64,000 nucleotides of DNA from JAJTHC01 sp044348005 (GTDB taxonomy: Bacteria > Cyanobacteriota > Vampirovibrionia > Vampirovibrionales > JAJTHC01). The DNA is taken from contig JBIKTR010000006.1 in assembly GCA_044348005.1 (NCBI GenBank), positions 52,180 through 116,179 of the forward strand, in the 5' to 3' direction. Positions 16,992-25,216 of this stretch are shown piece after piece; position 1 is the stretch's first letter, and every line of letters starts with the position of its first letter. Made by a program: the position numbers and the translations under genes. A model generated the notes under the pieces. The model ran no database searches and was not told where the DNA came from. It saw only the letters and a list, made by a program, of their open reading frames with translations.

Positions 16992-17813
16992 CTAGCGTTC
17001 GGCAGGCACATAATCAGGCAAAGGGCGGCGAGCAGGAATCTTGTCAATCAACTTAAACAACAACGTCTTCACATTTACCACATTCTGATTGAAAAACGCC
17101 ATCACTTCCCCATGGCTCACAGGGGGGATGCCGTCCACACCCGCATCATAGTCGGTAATCAACGCAATGCCAATGGGGTAAAGGTTCAATTCTTTCACCA
17201 AGTGGACTTCAGGGTACTGCGTCATGGTAATCACTTCCCACCCTTGATTGCGAAACCACTTACTTTCGGCCTTCGTTGAAAAACGAGGCCCTTGAATGAC
17301 CACAACCGTACCTGTTTCATGCACCGTTAAACCCGCTTCTTTACCTGCTTCAATCGCCCACTGACGACCCTCTTCATCATAGGGATCCGCCGCTGAAACG
17401 TGGGTGATGATGCTTCCTTCATAAAAGGTATCGCCACGACTATGGGTTCGATCCACATATTGATCGCAAATCACCACATGCCCAAGAGCCACTTCTTTCT
17501 GAAGGCTCCCTGCCGCACAGGGAGAAATCACCGTATGCACGCCCAAGCTTTTCATCGCCCACACATTGGCTTTGTAGTTAATACGATGCGGGGCAAGAGT
17601 ATGGTTCTTCCCGTGCCTAGGCAAAAAGGCGACTCGTTTGCCGTTTACCACACCAAGCGTAATTGCATCGCTTGGGGAACCGAAGGGCGTTTCTATGCGG
17701 ATAGTTTGGGTGTCTTCCAAAAATTGATAGAACCCTGAACCGCCAAAAACGCCAATGTCTGCAAGGGCATGTTCTTCTGTATGAAAGGAAAACGGCGAAG
17801 GCAGTTGAGGCAT
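16992..17813 (-). CDS. mtnP: S-methyl-5'-thioadenosine phosphorylase
   Basis: A 273-residue purine nucleoside phosphorylase-family enzyme. It phosphorolyses methylthioadenosine, the by-product of spermidine synthesis, to adenine and methylthioribose-1-phosphate. Visible: IGVFGGSGFYQF (phosphate-binding start), FLPRHGKNHTLAPHRINYKAN, and GPRFSTKAES followed by TMTQYPEVHLVKELNLYP with ALITDYDAG. These match MTA phosphorylase rather than PNP. The ATG has AAAGGA 9 nt upstream. It lies in the same direction as the SpeD pair 2 kb away and fits metabolically. Confidence 0.92.
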   Translation of the reverse strand: MPQLPSPFSFHTEEHALADIGVFGGSGFYQFLEDTQTIRIETPFGSPSDAITLGVVNGKRVAFLPRHGKNHTLAPHRINYKANVWAMKSLGVHTVISPCAAGSLQKEVALGHVVICDQYVDRTHSRGDTFYEGSIITHVSAADPYDEEGRQWAIEAGKEAGLTVHETGTVVVIQGPRFSTKAESKWFRNQGWEVITMTQYPEVHLVKELNLYPIGIALITDYDAGVDGIPPVSHGEVMAFFNQNVVNVKTLLFKLIDKIPARRPLPDYVPAER

Positions 17814-17941
17814 AATAAAGCATCCTTTACATGAATTGATTCACGTTTATCATCTATTAAACCTTATTACACTAACGTAAACATGCTTTAGAAACAAGAT
17901 TTCATTTCAGATTTTGTCAAGTTGTCAGTTGAAAAGTAAGT

Positions 17942-18718
17942 CTACTTGCCCGATTCTGCATCTAGTTCCTTCGCCACTTCGGGGTAATAGACTTTTAATT
18001 TTTCTTGAATAAAGTTCGGGCTTTCCCCCGCTTGAATGGCCATAACCCCTTCAATCATCATGGTTCGCTCATGAATAATGTGCTTGACCTTAAATTTCAC
18101 GTTACTGCTTAAGGGAATAAAGAGCAAGTTGGCAAAGGCCACCCCATACACCGTGGCCACAAAGGCAACCGCAATACCAGAACCTAACTTTGACGGATCG
18201 TTTAGGTTTTCCATCACGTGAATCAACCCCAATACGGCGCCAATAATCCCAACGGTTGGGGTAAACCCCCCTGCAGTTTCCCAGATTTTAGCAGCCGCGC
18301 CCATGCTTTCTTCATAAACGGTGAGTTCCGTTTCCATAATATCCCGAAGTAATTGAGCATCGGTGCCGTCGGTCATCATTTCCATGCCCTTTTTTAAGAA
18401 AGGGTCTTTAATTTGAGCAATATCGCCTTGCAAGGCCAAAATCCCTTCTTTACGGGCTCTGGTGGCGAGGTTAATGACGAGTTTAATCGTTGCCTTGGGA
18501 TCTTGATGATGCCCCAGAAAAATGAGTCCAAGCGTGCCTACCCCATTTTTGAGTTCTTCTGGGGTGAAAGAAAGCACGGTGGCTCCAATGGAACCGCCGA
18601 CCACAATAATAAACGCGGTGGGTTGAACCAACGCCATCACAGAACCCCCTTCAAGGACTTGCCCCCCAATGACGGCGATAAATCCTAGTAAGAGTCCACC
18701 AATTGCAAAAATATCCAT
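17942..18718 (-). CDS. motA: Flagellar motor stator protein MotA
   Basis: From the ATG at 18718 (MDIFAIGGLLLGFIAV) the protein has 258 residues; the frame is open to 18787 but the extension is basic and unlike MotA. Four hydrophobic segments are visible, two at the N-terminus and two after residue 150 (GFTPTVGIIGAVLGLIHVM and VAFVATVYGVAFANLLFIPL). The cytoplasmic loop PEE and RKEGILAL segments match MotA/PomA rather than short ExbB/TolQ. MotA forms the proton or sodium channel of the motor with MotB, which is not in the window. The gene stands alone. Confidence 0.88.
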   Translation of the reverse strand: MDIFAIGGLLLGFIAVIGGQVLEGGSVMALVQPTAFIIVVGGSIGATVLSFTPEELKNGVGTLGLIFLGHHQDPKATIKLVINLATRARKEGILALQGDIAQIKDPFLKKGMEMMTDGTDAQLLRDIMETELTVYEESMGAAAKIWETAGGFTPTVGIIGAVLGLIHVMENLNDPSKLGSGIAVAFVATVYGVAFANLLFIPLSSNVKFKVKHIIHERTMMIEGVMAIQAGESPNFIQEKLKVYYPEVAKELDAESGK

Positions 18719-19250
18719 AGGGTCTAGGTTCTCTTTTTTGGAACGATACTCTACCCTAGTGTGACAGATGCATCGCTTGTTGCGCAATTTTTTGTTGAAA
18801 ATTACATTATTGAAGTGATTTAATCATTACAAAAACAATCATTTATAACGGATACGATAAAGCCGTTAATGTTTTGTTAAGCTTTGTAACAGACGAGCAA
18901 TACTTCCGATTATGAAGACTTTATTAAAGTGAAGACACTCACCACCCCGAGCTTCTTCAACCCTTCCACCTTCGATTCTTTCCCCATCTTTCCCAACTAT
19001 TCCCAACCCTAATTTACGAACCTATCGTTCCCCCTTTGTTCTTTTTTCCAGTTCAGAAACCACCTAGATTTTATGTAAACATTTCGCTCTAGGTACGCCA
19101 CCTAAACCATTGTGTTTTACATTTTGTACAGACCTTCCACCGCCGAAGGCTCTGTACCCTCGTTCAGAATCCACAACTCGCTTTAACCCGCTTTAACCCG
19201 CTTTTAAACACTCCCCGAAGCCCGCCTGCTTCACCCATGTTTAACATTTT

Positions 19251-19270
19251 CTCTCTCTCTCTCTCTCTCT
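19251..19270. repeat. (CT)10 microsatellite
   Basis: Ten perfect CT dinucleotides in the intergenic region. No start codon or ORF follows closely, so phase variation of a coding gene is not indicated. Length change could alter an RNA or promoter spacing. Confidence 0.9.
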
Positions 19271-19291
19271 CCTCTATATGCCTATGTCCCC

Positions 19292-19321
19292 CTGTAATGA
19301 GCTTTTCATTACAGGCTTTTT
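19292..19321 (+). terminator. Strong rho-independent terminator without an obvious upstream gene
   Basis: CTGTAATGA, loop GCTTT, TCATTACAG (perfect 9-bp stem), then GGCTTTTTA. It points along the plus strand, but both flanking genes are on the minus strand. Confidence 0.7.
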
Positions 19322-19394
19322 ATTGGAAGGAAAATGACATTACCCCCCCTTCTCAAGAAAAGAGAAGAGAGGGGGTAAAGGTAAGTATAAAAGA

Positions 19395-19838
19395 CTAAAT
19401 GCTCACCGCTGAAGGAATGGCTTCGGTCGCCCCTTCCACGAGCTTGTCAGAAATATAGCGCGGGAATTGGCGGCCTCGTTCAGACATAAAACGCTCATAG
19501 CTTTTCACACCAAAGGTTTTAATCACATGCTGTTCCACAAAGTCCACATCAAAGGGTTTACAGCTAAAAATATCGAAGAAAAAGTAGTCTTTTTCCACAA
19601 AAGAATGAAACGTCAAATGCGATTCCGCAATAATTACCACACCCGTAATGCCTTTATCTTCAGGGACTAAGCCACTATACGGAAATACATAGGGCGGGAT
19701 GATTTTCGTCATGCCAATCAATTCGGGCAGGTCATCCAAAAAGGAATGCACCAACGCTAAGTCGGAAATTTTGTCTCGGTCGCATTCACGACAGTCTAAC
19801 ATTAAGTGAGGCCCAAAGCCTTGTTCTATAATTGCCAT
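19395..19838 (-). CDS. SpeD-like pyruvoyl decarboxylase paralogue
   Basis: From the ATG at 19838 (AAAGGG 7 nt upstream) the protein has 147 residues: MAIIEQGFGPHLMLDCRECD. The frame is open to 19898 with a TTG. It has the self-cleavage motif of the AdoMet decarboxylase fold, AESHLTFH (E72, S73, H74), so Ser73 should become the pyruvoyl group. It differs from the neighbouring canonical enzyme at surrounding sites: LTFHSFVEKDY instead of LTIHTWPEYGY, and DIFSCKPF instead of DLYTCGDQ. It could be a second AdoMet decarboxylase or a neofunctionalised arginine/ornithine decarboxylase, as reported for SpeD homologues. Confidence 0.75.
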   Translation of the reverse strand: MAIIEQGFGPHLMLDCRECDRDKISDLALVHSFLDDLPELIGMTKIIPPYVFPYSGLVPEDKGITGVVIIAESHLTFHSFVEKDYFFFDIFSCKPFDVDFVEQHVIKTFGVKSYERFMSERGRQFPRYISDKLVEGATEAIPSAVSI

Positions 19839-19900
19839 AGTAAAACCCTTTATACAGTTTACTTCAAGTACTTCAAGTGATTTTGAGGTATCAGCCAAGC

Positions 19901-20494
19901 CTAAGCCCTGCTGGATGCCGTGCCTTCTTTGGCTGAACGCAACGTCGACAAAGGCGTGGCGTTGTCAAAATCAATTTGACGCATCGTAGGGCTACCCACT
20001 TGGCGCGCGGGGTGACGCATCATTTTACCCGTGGCAGGGTTCATCAACCCACGCGCAAACTCAAGGTAATTGGATTCACTTGCCTTGAATTTGTCTTGCA
20101 AATAATTAAAGGCAAGCGCAGGGTCACATTGATCCCCACAGGTGTACAAGTCTACAGAAGCATAGCCGTATTCAGGCCAGGTATGAATCGTGAGATGAGA
20201 TTCAGCGATGACAATCACACCACTGACTCCATAGGGATTGAAATGATGAAAACAACTTTGAACGATGGTGGCTCCACACGCAATAGCGGCTTCGCTCATG
20301 AGCTGTTCAACCAAGGCATTGTTATTCAACACGTTGGGGGTGCAATCAAAGAATTCAGCAAGCAGGTGGCGTCCTAAATTCGGGGCAGGTTTGGCGAAAT
20401 GCTGTTCAGTGGTTGGATTTACTGAAGCGTCAAACGCGTGGAGTGGGGGGGGTTGTAAACTTTCTTGCAGTTCTAAAGATGTGTTCAATTCCAA
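19901..20494 (-). CDS. speD: S-adenosylmethionine decarboxylase proenzyme
   Basis: A pyruvoyl enzyme making decarboxylated AdoMet for spermidine synthesis. The proenzyme cleaves at ESH (E98-S99-H100) in IAESHLTIHTWPEYGYASVD; C119 in LYTCG is the expected proton-donor cysteine, and FNPYGVSGV precedes the site. At 197 residues it has a 40-residue N-terminal extension and a 45-residue C-terminal extension beyond the usual 120 or so. The start is TTG at 20494 or TTG at 20488, the latter better spaced from AAAGGG. It lies directly upstream of the SpeD-like paralogue and should share its transcript. A spermidine synthase gene is not in the window. Confidence 0.9.
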   Translation of the reverse strand: MELNTSLELQESLQPPPLHAFDASVNPTTEQHFAKPAPNLGRHLLAEFFDCTPNVLNNNALVEQLMSEAAIACGATIVQSCFHHFNPYGVSGVIVIAESHLTIHTWPEYGYASVDLYTCGDQCDPALAFNYLQDKFKASESNYLEFARGLMNPATGKMMRHPARQVGSPTMRQIDFDNATPLSTLRSAKEGTASSRA

Positions 20495-20781
20495 TTTCCC
20501 TTTTCTAGTTTATTACAGTAACGCTAAGTGAATAAGGCATGAAAACTCATACAATTTCCTTAATTTTGAAAGCGAAACGCTTTCTTACAGGTGTAACAGT
20601 GTCGGGTTTTAAGTGACTGACGCACTTTCGGCAAGACGACGTCTAAAGTTTAGGAGTCTTCTTGAAAAAAATTAAACTTGTAACATAATACGGAACTAAA
20701 AATGCAAACGCAAGCTTTTTCATGAAGATTCATCCAAATTTTTGACCTCATGTGTGAATCCATGAACGCTGTTTTGACTCC

Positions 20782-21774
20782 CTAGTTAAACATATCTGAA
20801 ATGGATTGCGATTCATGAATACGGCAAATCGCTTCCCCCAGCAAGCTTGCGATGGAGAGTTGCTTGATTTTGTCCACCGATTTGGCTTCTTCACTCAGGG
20901 GAATACTATTGGTGACAATCACTTCTTTAATCGAAGAATTGGCCAGACGTTGCACCGCAGGACCACTAAAAACAGGGTGAGCCGCCATGACGTAAACATC
21001 ATGCGCGCCATTGGCCGTCAATAAATCAGCCCCACTACAGATGGTGCCTGCCGTGTCAATCATGTCGTCAATTAAAATACAGCTACGGCCTTTGACTTCA
21101 CCAATAATGTTGTAGACTTCCGCTACATTGTGAGCGGAACGGCGTTTGTCAATAATGGCGATGGGGCATTCGAGCTTTTTGGCAAAGACTCTGGCACGTT
21201 CTACACCGCCTGCATCTGGGCTCACCACCACGGGATTCACCAAATCGCGGGTGCGAATATAGCTGAGCAAAACAGGCGTGGCATGGAGGTGATCCGTAAT
21301 GATATTGAAAAAGCCTTGAAGTTGGCCGGTGTGTAAATCCATGGCAACGACACGATTGGCTCCTGCCGTTGAAATTAAATCCGCCACCAGTTTAGCGGAA
21401 ATAGGTTCGCGTCCAGCGTTTTTACGATCTTGACGGGCATAGCCGTAATAAGGAATAATGGCGGTAATGGACTTAGCCGAAGCCCGTTTTAGGGCATCGA
21501 TCATCAGTAACAATTCCATGATGTTGTTGTTGGTAGGGCCACAGGTGGGTTGAACGATGTACACATCTTCGCCACGCACGCTTTCTTCAATGCGAACGTA
21601 AAGTTCACCGTCACTAAAGTTTTTAATCTGAACAGGAGACACGTAAGTGTCCAAGTAATGGGCGATTTCTTTGGCCAGTTCAGGGTTGGCACGACCCGTT
21701 ACCAATTTAATATGCTGAATTTCTTCGTGAAGGGAAGATAACTTAAGTTCAGGTAACGTCAGTTCAATCGCCAT
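20782..21774 (-). CDS. prs: Ribose-phosphate pyrophosphokinase
   Basis: It makes PRPP from ribose-5-phosphate and ATP for nucleotide, histidine and tryptophan synthesis. From the ATG at 21774 (AAAGGA 9 nt upstream) the protein has 330 residues. Visible: KLVTGRANPELAKEIAHYL, FSDGELYVRIEESVRGEDVY, PYYGYARQDRK (catalytic flexible-loop region), VVAMDLHTGQLQGFF (divalent-cation site), DAGGVERARVFAKKL and the PRPP-binding loop ILIDDMIDTAGTI. The frame extends to 21807, but the upstream codons lack a Shine-Dalgarno. It is probably monocistronic; speD begins 287 bp downstream. Confidence 0.96.
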   Translation of the reverse strand: MAIELTLPELKLSSLHEEIQHIKLVTGRANPELAKEIAHYLDTYVSPVQIKNFSDGELYVRIEESVRGEDVYIVQPTCGPTNNNIMELLLMIDALKRASAKSITAIIPYYGYARQDRKNAGREPISAKLVADLISTAGANRVVAMDLHTGQLQGFFNIITDHLHATPVLLSYIRTRDLVNPVVVSPDAGGVERARVFAKKLECPIAIIDKRRSAHNVAEVYNIIGEVKGRSCILIDDMIDTAGTICSGADLLTANGAHDVYVMAAHPVFSGPAVQRLANSSIKEVIVTNSIPLSEEAKSVDKIKQLSIASLLGEAICRIHESQSISDMFN

Positions 21775-21958
21775 GGTAGAATCCTTTATGTCATGTGGGC
21801 GCTTCACTTGAACGGCTCGGCCTTGGCGGGCAAGGGCTATTGAAGAGTCCTGTTCAAGACTTACTATTATTGTGACACAAACCTATTTAAACTTCAATCA
21901 CTTTTTAGGCTTGCATTCGTATAAAACCTTGGCCAGTTTATTTTGTGCGTGGGGGGGA

Positions 21959-22984
21959 TTAAAGCACATTACCAAACGCCAGAGCCTCGGCTTCTCGCAA
22001 GCGTTGACGGGCTTCGGCATCGTCTTGTCGAGCGGTTTGAATGGCTGAACAGGGCGTCCATTCAGGGATTTCAGCAGACGCGTCTGCCCCCACAAACACC
22101 AAGTAAGTCGTGGCCACCAAGCGACACGCTGAACCGTCGGCTGGCACGGCCTCACAATCGACTTGCACTTCTAACGCCCCATTCCACGTTTTGGTTACAA
22201 TCGCTTTAGGCCGTAAAATATCGTCAATATGCGTCGGTGCCTTAAAATCCATGCGATCTTGACGCACGCATCGAATTTCCCCATGCCCCACATGTCGTGT
22301 AGCGGCTTTGCGGGCCGTGTTAAACATATGGGCCAATACCACCCCCCCAAAGACGTTTTGTTCAAGGCCGTTGCCGTCTAGGGGGGTCATCACAAATTGG
22401 CCGATCGCCCCTGCTTCAGCCCCTTCAATGGCACGCCAAGCGGTTTGAGCCATTTCTTGTTGGCGGTAATCCTTACGCAAATCGGCGGAACGTTGTAACA
22501 TTTTGTCTTCAGGGGTAATGGCTAACAGGTGCGGGATTTTGGAAGCATCCGCCTTGCCTTTGCCTTGTTGAGAAGTTGCGACTGCCACCACATACGCATT
22601 GGCCACCAAGCGTGTTTCATCGGTACGAAAGTTCCAGGCGGTGACGACCACACGGCTTTCCATGCTGGTTTTCCATACCCGAGTGATTCGGGCATCGAGA
22701 GACATAATTTCCCACGGGTAGACGGGGGCAATAAAATCGAGACGATCAATCGAAGCGGTAACAGGATCCAGATCCGCCCCCAAGTGGCGTTTAACGGGAA
22801 TGCAACCAGCGATGTCAATGAGCTTAAGAATTTCAGCAATCGCCACAGAACCTTTGACCCCTACCATGCTATTGAACAAAGGCACTTGGAGCCTGAAGGC
22901 GCTTTCATCGGCGGTTTTTTGCAGGGGAAAGGCGTCTGACTTAAAGGTTGGGTTAGAATGGAACGACGAAGAACTCAAGGGCAT
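21959..22984 (-). CDS. Acyl-CoA thioesterase with two hotdog domains
   Basis: A 341-residue protein with two tandem hotdog-fold domains (about 30-150 and 195-310), like the acyl-CoA hydrolase family with HGG/ND-type motifs. Domain 1 contains LFNSMVGVKGSVAIAEILKLIDIAG, and domain 2 NVFGGVVLAHMFNTARKAA. Each has the expected strand set (DRLDFIAPVYPWEIMSLDARIT; DRMDFKAPTHIDDILRPKAIV). It would hydrolyse acyl-CoA to fatty acid and CoA. The ATG has AAGGA 8 nt upstream. Neighbours give no substrate clue. Confidence 0.85.
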   Translation of the reverse strand: MPLSSSSFHSNPTFKSDAFPLQKTADESAFRLQVPLFNSMVGVKGSVAIAEILKLIDIAGCIPVKRHLGADLDPVTASIDRLDFIAPVYPWEIMSLDARITRVWKTSMESRVVVTAWNFRTDETRLVANAYVVAVATSQQGKGKADASKIPHLLAITPEDKMLQRSADLRKDYRQQEMAQTAWRAIEGAEAGAIGQFVMTPLDGNGLEQNVFGGVVLAHMFNTARKAATRHVGHGEIRCVRQDRMDFKAPTHIDDILRPKAIVTKTWNGALEVQVDCEAVPADGSACRLVATTYLVFVGADASAEIPEWTPCSAIQTARQDDAEARQRLREAEALAFGNVL

Positions 22985-23034
22985 CAGCTCAATCCTTATG
23001 TGCAGGGCATGCCTTTATTATACATCAACCCATT

Positions 23035-23076
23035 GAAAAAATACCCCCCCCCTACACTACAACATGTAGGGGGGGG
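23035..23076 (-). terminator. Rho-independent terminator of the 23117-24259 gene
   Basis: On the minus strand arms CCCCCCCTACA and TGTAGGGGGGG form an 11-bp stem followed by TATTTTTTC. It lies 40 bp past the stop of the gene at 23117. Confidence 0.8.
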
Positions 23077-23116
23077 TTAGAAAAAACATTAAGGAAGCAA
23101 GAGAGGACGCCTGTGC

Positions 23117-24259
23117 TTAAGCCCAATCGTTAGAAATGGGTGCTGGTAACTGGACAGAAGAGGCCACCGTGGGTAAGGGGTACGGTAACGCGGAAGAAGA
23201 CGCGTACGTAAGCGGAAACCCTTGAGAGTAGATCGGCATGGTCGCCACGGGAGGGGTGAGTGCTGGAACCGATGGGGCTGGGGTGTTCAGCTTGGCGTAA
23301 TAATCCTTGAGCTTTTGTTGATAATTAAGTTGTTGTTCACGTTGTTGAGCCAAGGCCTGTTGGAACTGTTTTTGTTGTTGCTGCAAAGCCAATTCCTTTT
23401 CCTTTTTGACTTTTCCGTCATTGTTGAACAAGAACTTTCCAGCCAAAAAGCCAGCACCCCCTGCGAGTAATAGGTGCCACCAATTTGTCTCGGCGTCTTT
23501 TGTGGCCGTTTCGGTATCGGTATCGGTATCGGTTGTTTCCGTAGTATCGTCAGTGTCTGAATCCGAGACTGTTGAATCATCATCATTTTCGTCTTCAGTC
23601 GTTTCGTCCAGATCACCCAAATCAGTCAAGTCACCGAATTTTTTGACAATTTTGTCAGCCCAGCCACCTGTATTGATACCTTTAAAGCCAAGGGCCTCGG
23701 CACGTTCAAAGGCATCACTGGAATCGGTTTCAATTGTACCATGTTCGGCCTTAATTGTTGCCAGCATATTCGCACGTTCTTTGTCGAGATACGCTCGGAC
23801 TTCGTCGTCCTTCTTACTGTTGGGGTCTTCTTTACCCAGCGTACGACGCACCACGCCGTCTGCCATGAGGTTTGTGGCCACCAAGAACTCTGCATTGCTG
23901 AGGTACTTGTTGGGGTCTTTACCATCTTTAATGGCATCCATCATCAGGTAAGACGCCGACATCGTTGAAGCAATGTGCTGACTTAAGAAGACGTTTGTAT
24001 CAATGCCTTTTTCTTTGGCTTTACGTTCAATGTCGTCCACATTCACACGGACTTTTACTTTCATGTCTTCTATATTGTCGCCCACTAATTCTAGGGTCGT
24101 CAGCTTGTCGTCTTTTTTAGTATCTTCCACGATGTCAAAATCAATCTTGTCATTGTCTTTCATTGAATTCAATAATTTATTTGCGGCAGGATCTTCTTTC
24201 ATTTTTGTGAAAAAGGGGTTAACGGTGGCTTTAGCAGTATTATTGATATTTAAAGTCAT
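23117..24259 (-). CDS. Hypothetical protein with acidic low-complexity region and one hydrophobic segment
   Basis: From the ATG at 24259 (MTLNINNTAKATVNPFFTK) the protein has 380 residues. Residues 1-215 look like a helical globular part. An Asp/Thr/Ser stretch follows (about 220-262, includes TDTDTDTE encoded by repeated GTATCG units), then a hydrophobic segment (NWWHLLLAGGAGFLAGKFLF, about 268-287) and a Gln-rich coiled coil (QQQQKQFQQALAQQREQQL). The C-terminus is proline-rich. No family is recognised. It is monocistronic, with a clear terminator. Confidence 0.65.
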   Translation of the reverse strand: MTLNINNTAKATVNPFFTKMKEDPAANKLLNSMKDNDKIDFDIVEDTKKDDKLTTLELVGDNIEDMKVKVRVNVDDIERKAKEKGIDTNVFLSQHIASTMSASYLMMDAIKDGKDPNKYLSNAEFLVATNLMADGVVRRTLGKEDPNSKKDDEVRAYLDKERANMLATIKAEHGTIETDSSDAFERAEALGFKGINTGGWADKIVKKFGDLTDLGDLDETTEDENDDDSTVSDSDTDDTTETTDTDTDTETATKDAETNWWHLLLAGGAGFLAGKFLFNNDGKVKKEKELALQQQQKQFQQALAQQREQQLNYQQKLKDYYAKLNTPAPSVPALTPPVATMPIYSQGFPLTYASSSALPYPLPTVASSVQLPAPISNDWA

Positions 24260-24468
24260 TATCTTAATTCTCACTAATTTTTATGGGGGGGAATCATCCA
24301 TTCGGGGAGAGGGGGTTGTTGCACATCTTAATAAAAACAATTTGTTTACAAATCGTGCCTTTTGTAACAAAATGTTTACGAATGTAGTAAAACTTGTTTT
24401 AATGCTACATAGTGACTATGTAAACACTTGCAAACACACAGTGACTTTATTTTATTAGGGACAAAATC

Positions 24469-25119
24469 ATGAAAAACCACGCCACCCGCGACGATTACCG
24501 TCGTGCCAAAGCGGGATGTTCCTACGCCTTTCGACGACTTGTGCGCGACTGGCGTAGCTGGACGTCTCAACTCACACACCATATTCGTCATTATTCGGTT
24601 GAATCGGCTCAGTTACTGAGCCAAGAAGACTTGGAACAAGAAGCATTAAACTTGTTTTACATCGCAATTAAACAGCTAAACTTGAAGTTTAACCCAGAAC
24701 AATGCCGAGCCTATATTAAAGCCACCGTAAAGTTTGGGCTTAAACGTTATGCTGAAAAAACCATCCGCCACGCCCAAGCCTGCCAACCTGAACAGGTTCA
24801 GTCCGCCTTAGGGGTACGTTCTTTTTTACAGCATTTGTCTCACCTAGACGACCTCATTGCCAAAGAACGCCACCAACAAGTCAAAGGCGTGGTCAAAAAA
24901 TACTGCACCCCACAAGAACGCCTATACCTCGCCCAACGTTTTGGTATTGGTGATTTAGCAGAAAACGCCTTAGAACGCGAACCTAACGTATTTGTTGAAG
25001 CACAAGCCATTAAAACCTTGGCTGAAGGCATCGGCATTAGTTACCAAGCCTTGCGGAGTCGTGAAAAAACTCTATTTAAGCGACTGCGATCTTTTTTTAT
25101 AAAGCAACATGAAGGGTGA
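24469..25119 (+). CDS. Sigma-70-family-like RNA polymerase sigma factor, divergent
   Basis: A 216-residue protein. The part LLSQEDLEQEALNLFYIAIK then AYIKATVKFGLKRYAEKTIR resembles sigma region 2 (core binding and -10 recognition). The C-terminal TPQERLYLAQRFGI with TLAEGIGISYQALRSREKTL is a region-4 type helix-turn-helix. The spacing suggests an ECF-like two-domain factor, but similarity is weak and no anti-sigma gene adjoins. The ATG at 24469 has AGGGA 7 nt upstream. The upstream 190 bp is AT-rich with repeated TTTGTTTAC/TGTAAC-type sequences that may be regulatory. Confidence 0.6.
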   Translation: MKNHATRDDYRRAKAGCSYAFRRLVRDWRSWTSQLTHHIRHYSVESAQLLSQEDLEQEALNLFYIAIKQLNLKFNPEQCRAYIKATVKFGLKRYAEKTIRHAQACQPEQVQSALGVRSFLQHLSHLDDLIAKERHQQVKGVVKKYCTPQERLYLAQRFGIGDLAENALEREPNVFVEAQAIKTLAEGIGISYQALRSREKTLFKRLRSFFIKQHEG

Positions 25120-25154
25120 TTTTGGAACACGCTGGCAAAACTTTCTAAAAAAAG

Positions 25155-25182
25155 CTGACATCCTGTTTTTAAGTCGTATAAT
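25155..25182 (+). promoter_or_regulatory. Sigma-70-type promoter of accC
   Basis: CTGACA (25155-25160), 16 bp, TATAAT (25177-25182). The leader to the accC ATG is about 28 nt. Confidence 0.75.
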
Positions 25183-25216
25183 ACGAAGGTGTCTTAAATT
25201 AGCTTGAGGTGAGATC

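Larger units (their letters stand above)
18719..19394. other. Long intergenic region without a recognised gene
   Basis: About 675 bp with no supported ORF. The plus strand is pyrimidine-rich. Present are a hairpin with arms ACAGA..CCTTC and GAAGG..TCTGT (about 19127-19154), a tandem CGCTTTAACC repeat near 19170-19200, a (CT)10 microsatellite (19251-19270), and a plus-strand terminator (19292-19321). An unidentified plus-strand RNA ending at that terminator is possible. Confidence 0.5.

Noticed and set aside
20625..20652. A further sigma-28-like promoter ahead of speD
   Set aside because: GCCGAAAG and TAAACTTT are present, but the spacer is 12 bp and no TGTAACA box lies at the fixed distance. 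Too weak to list.
23406..23951. Plus-strand ORF rich in Ser/Val
   Set aside because: It is antisense to the Asp/Thr/Ser low-complexity region of the minus-strand gene; composition explains the open frame.
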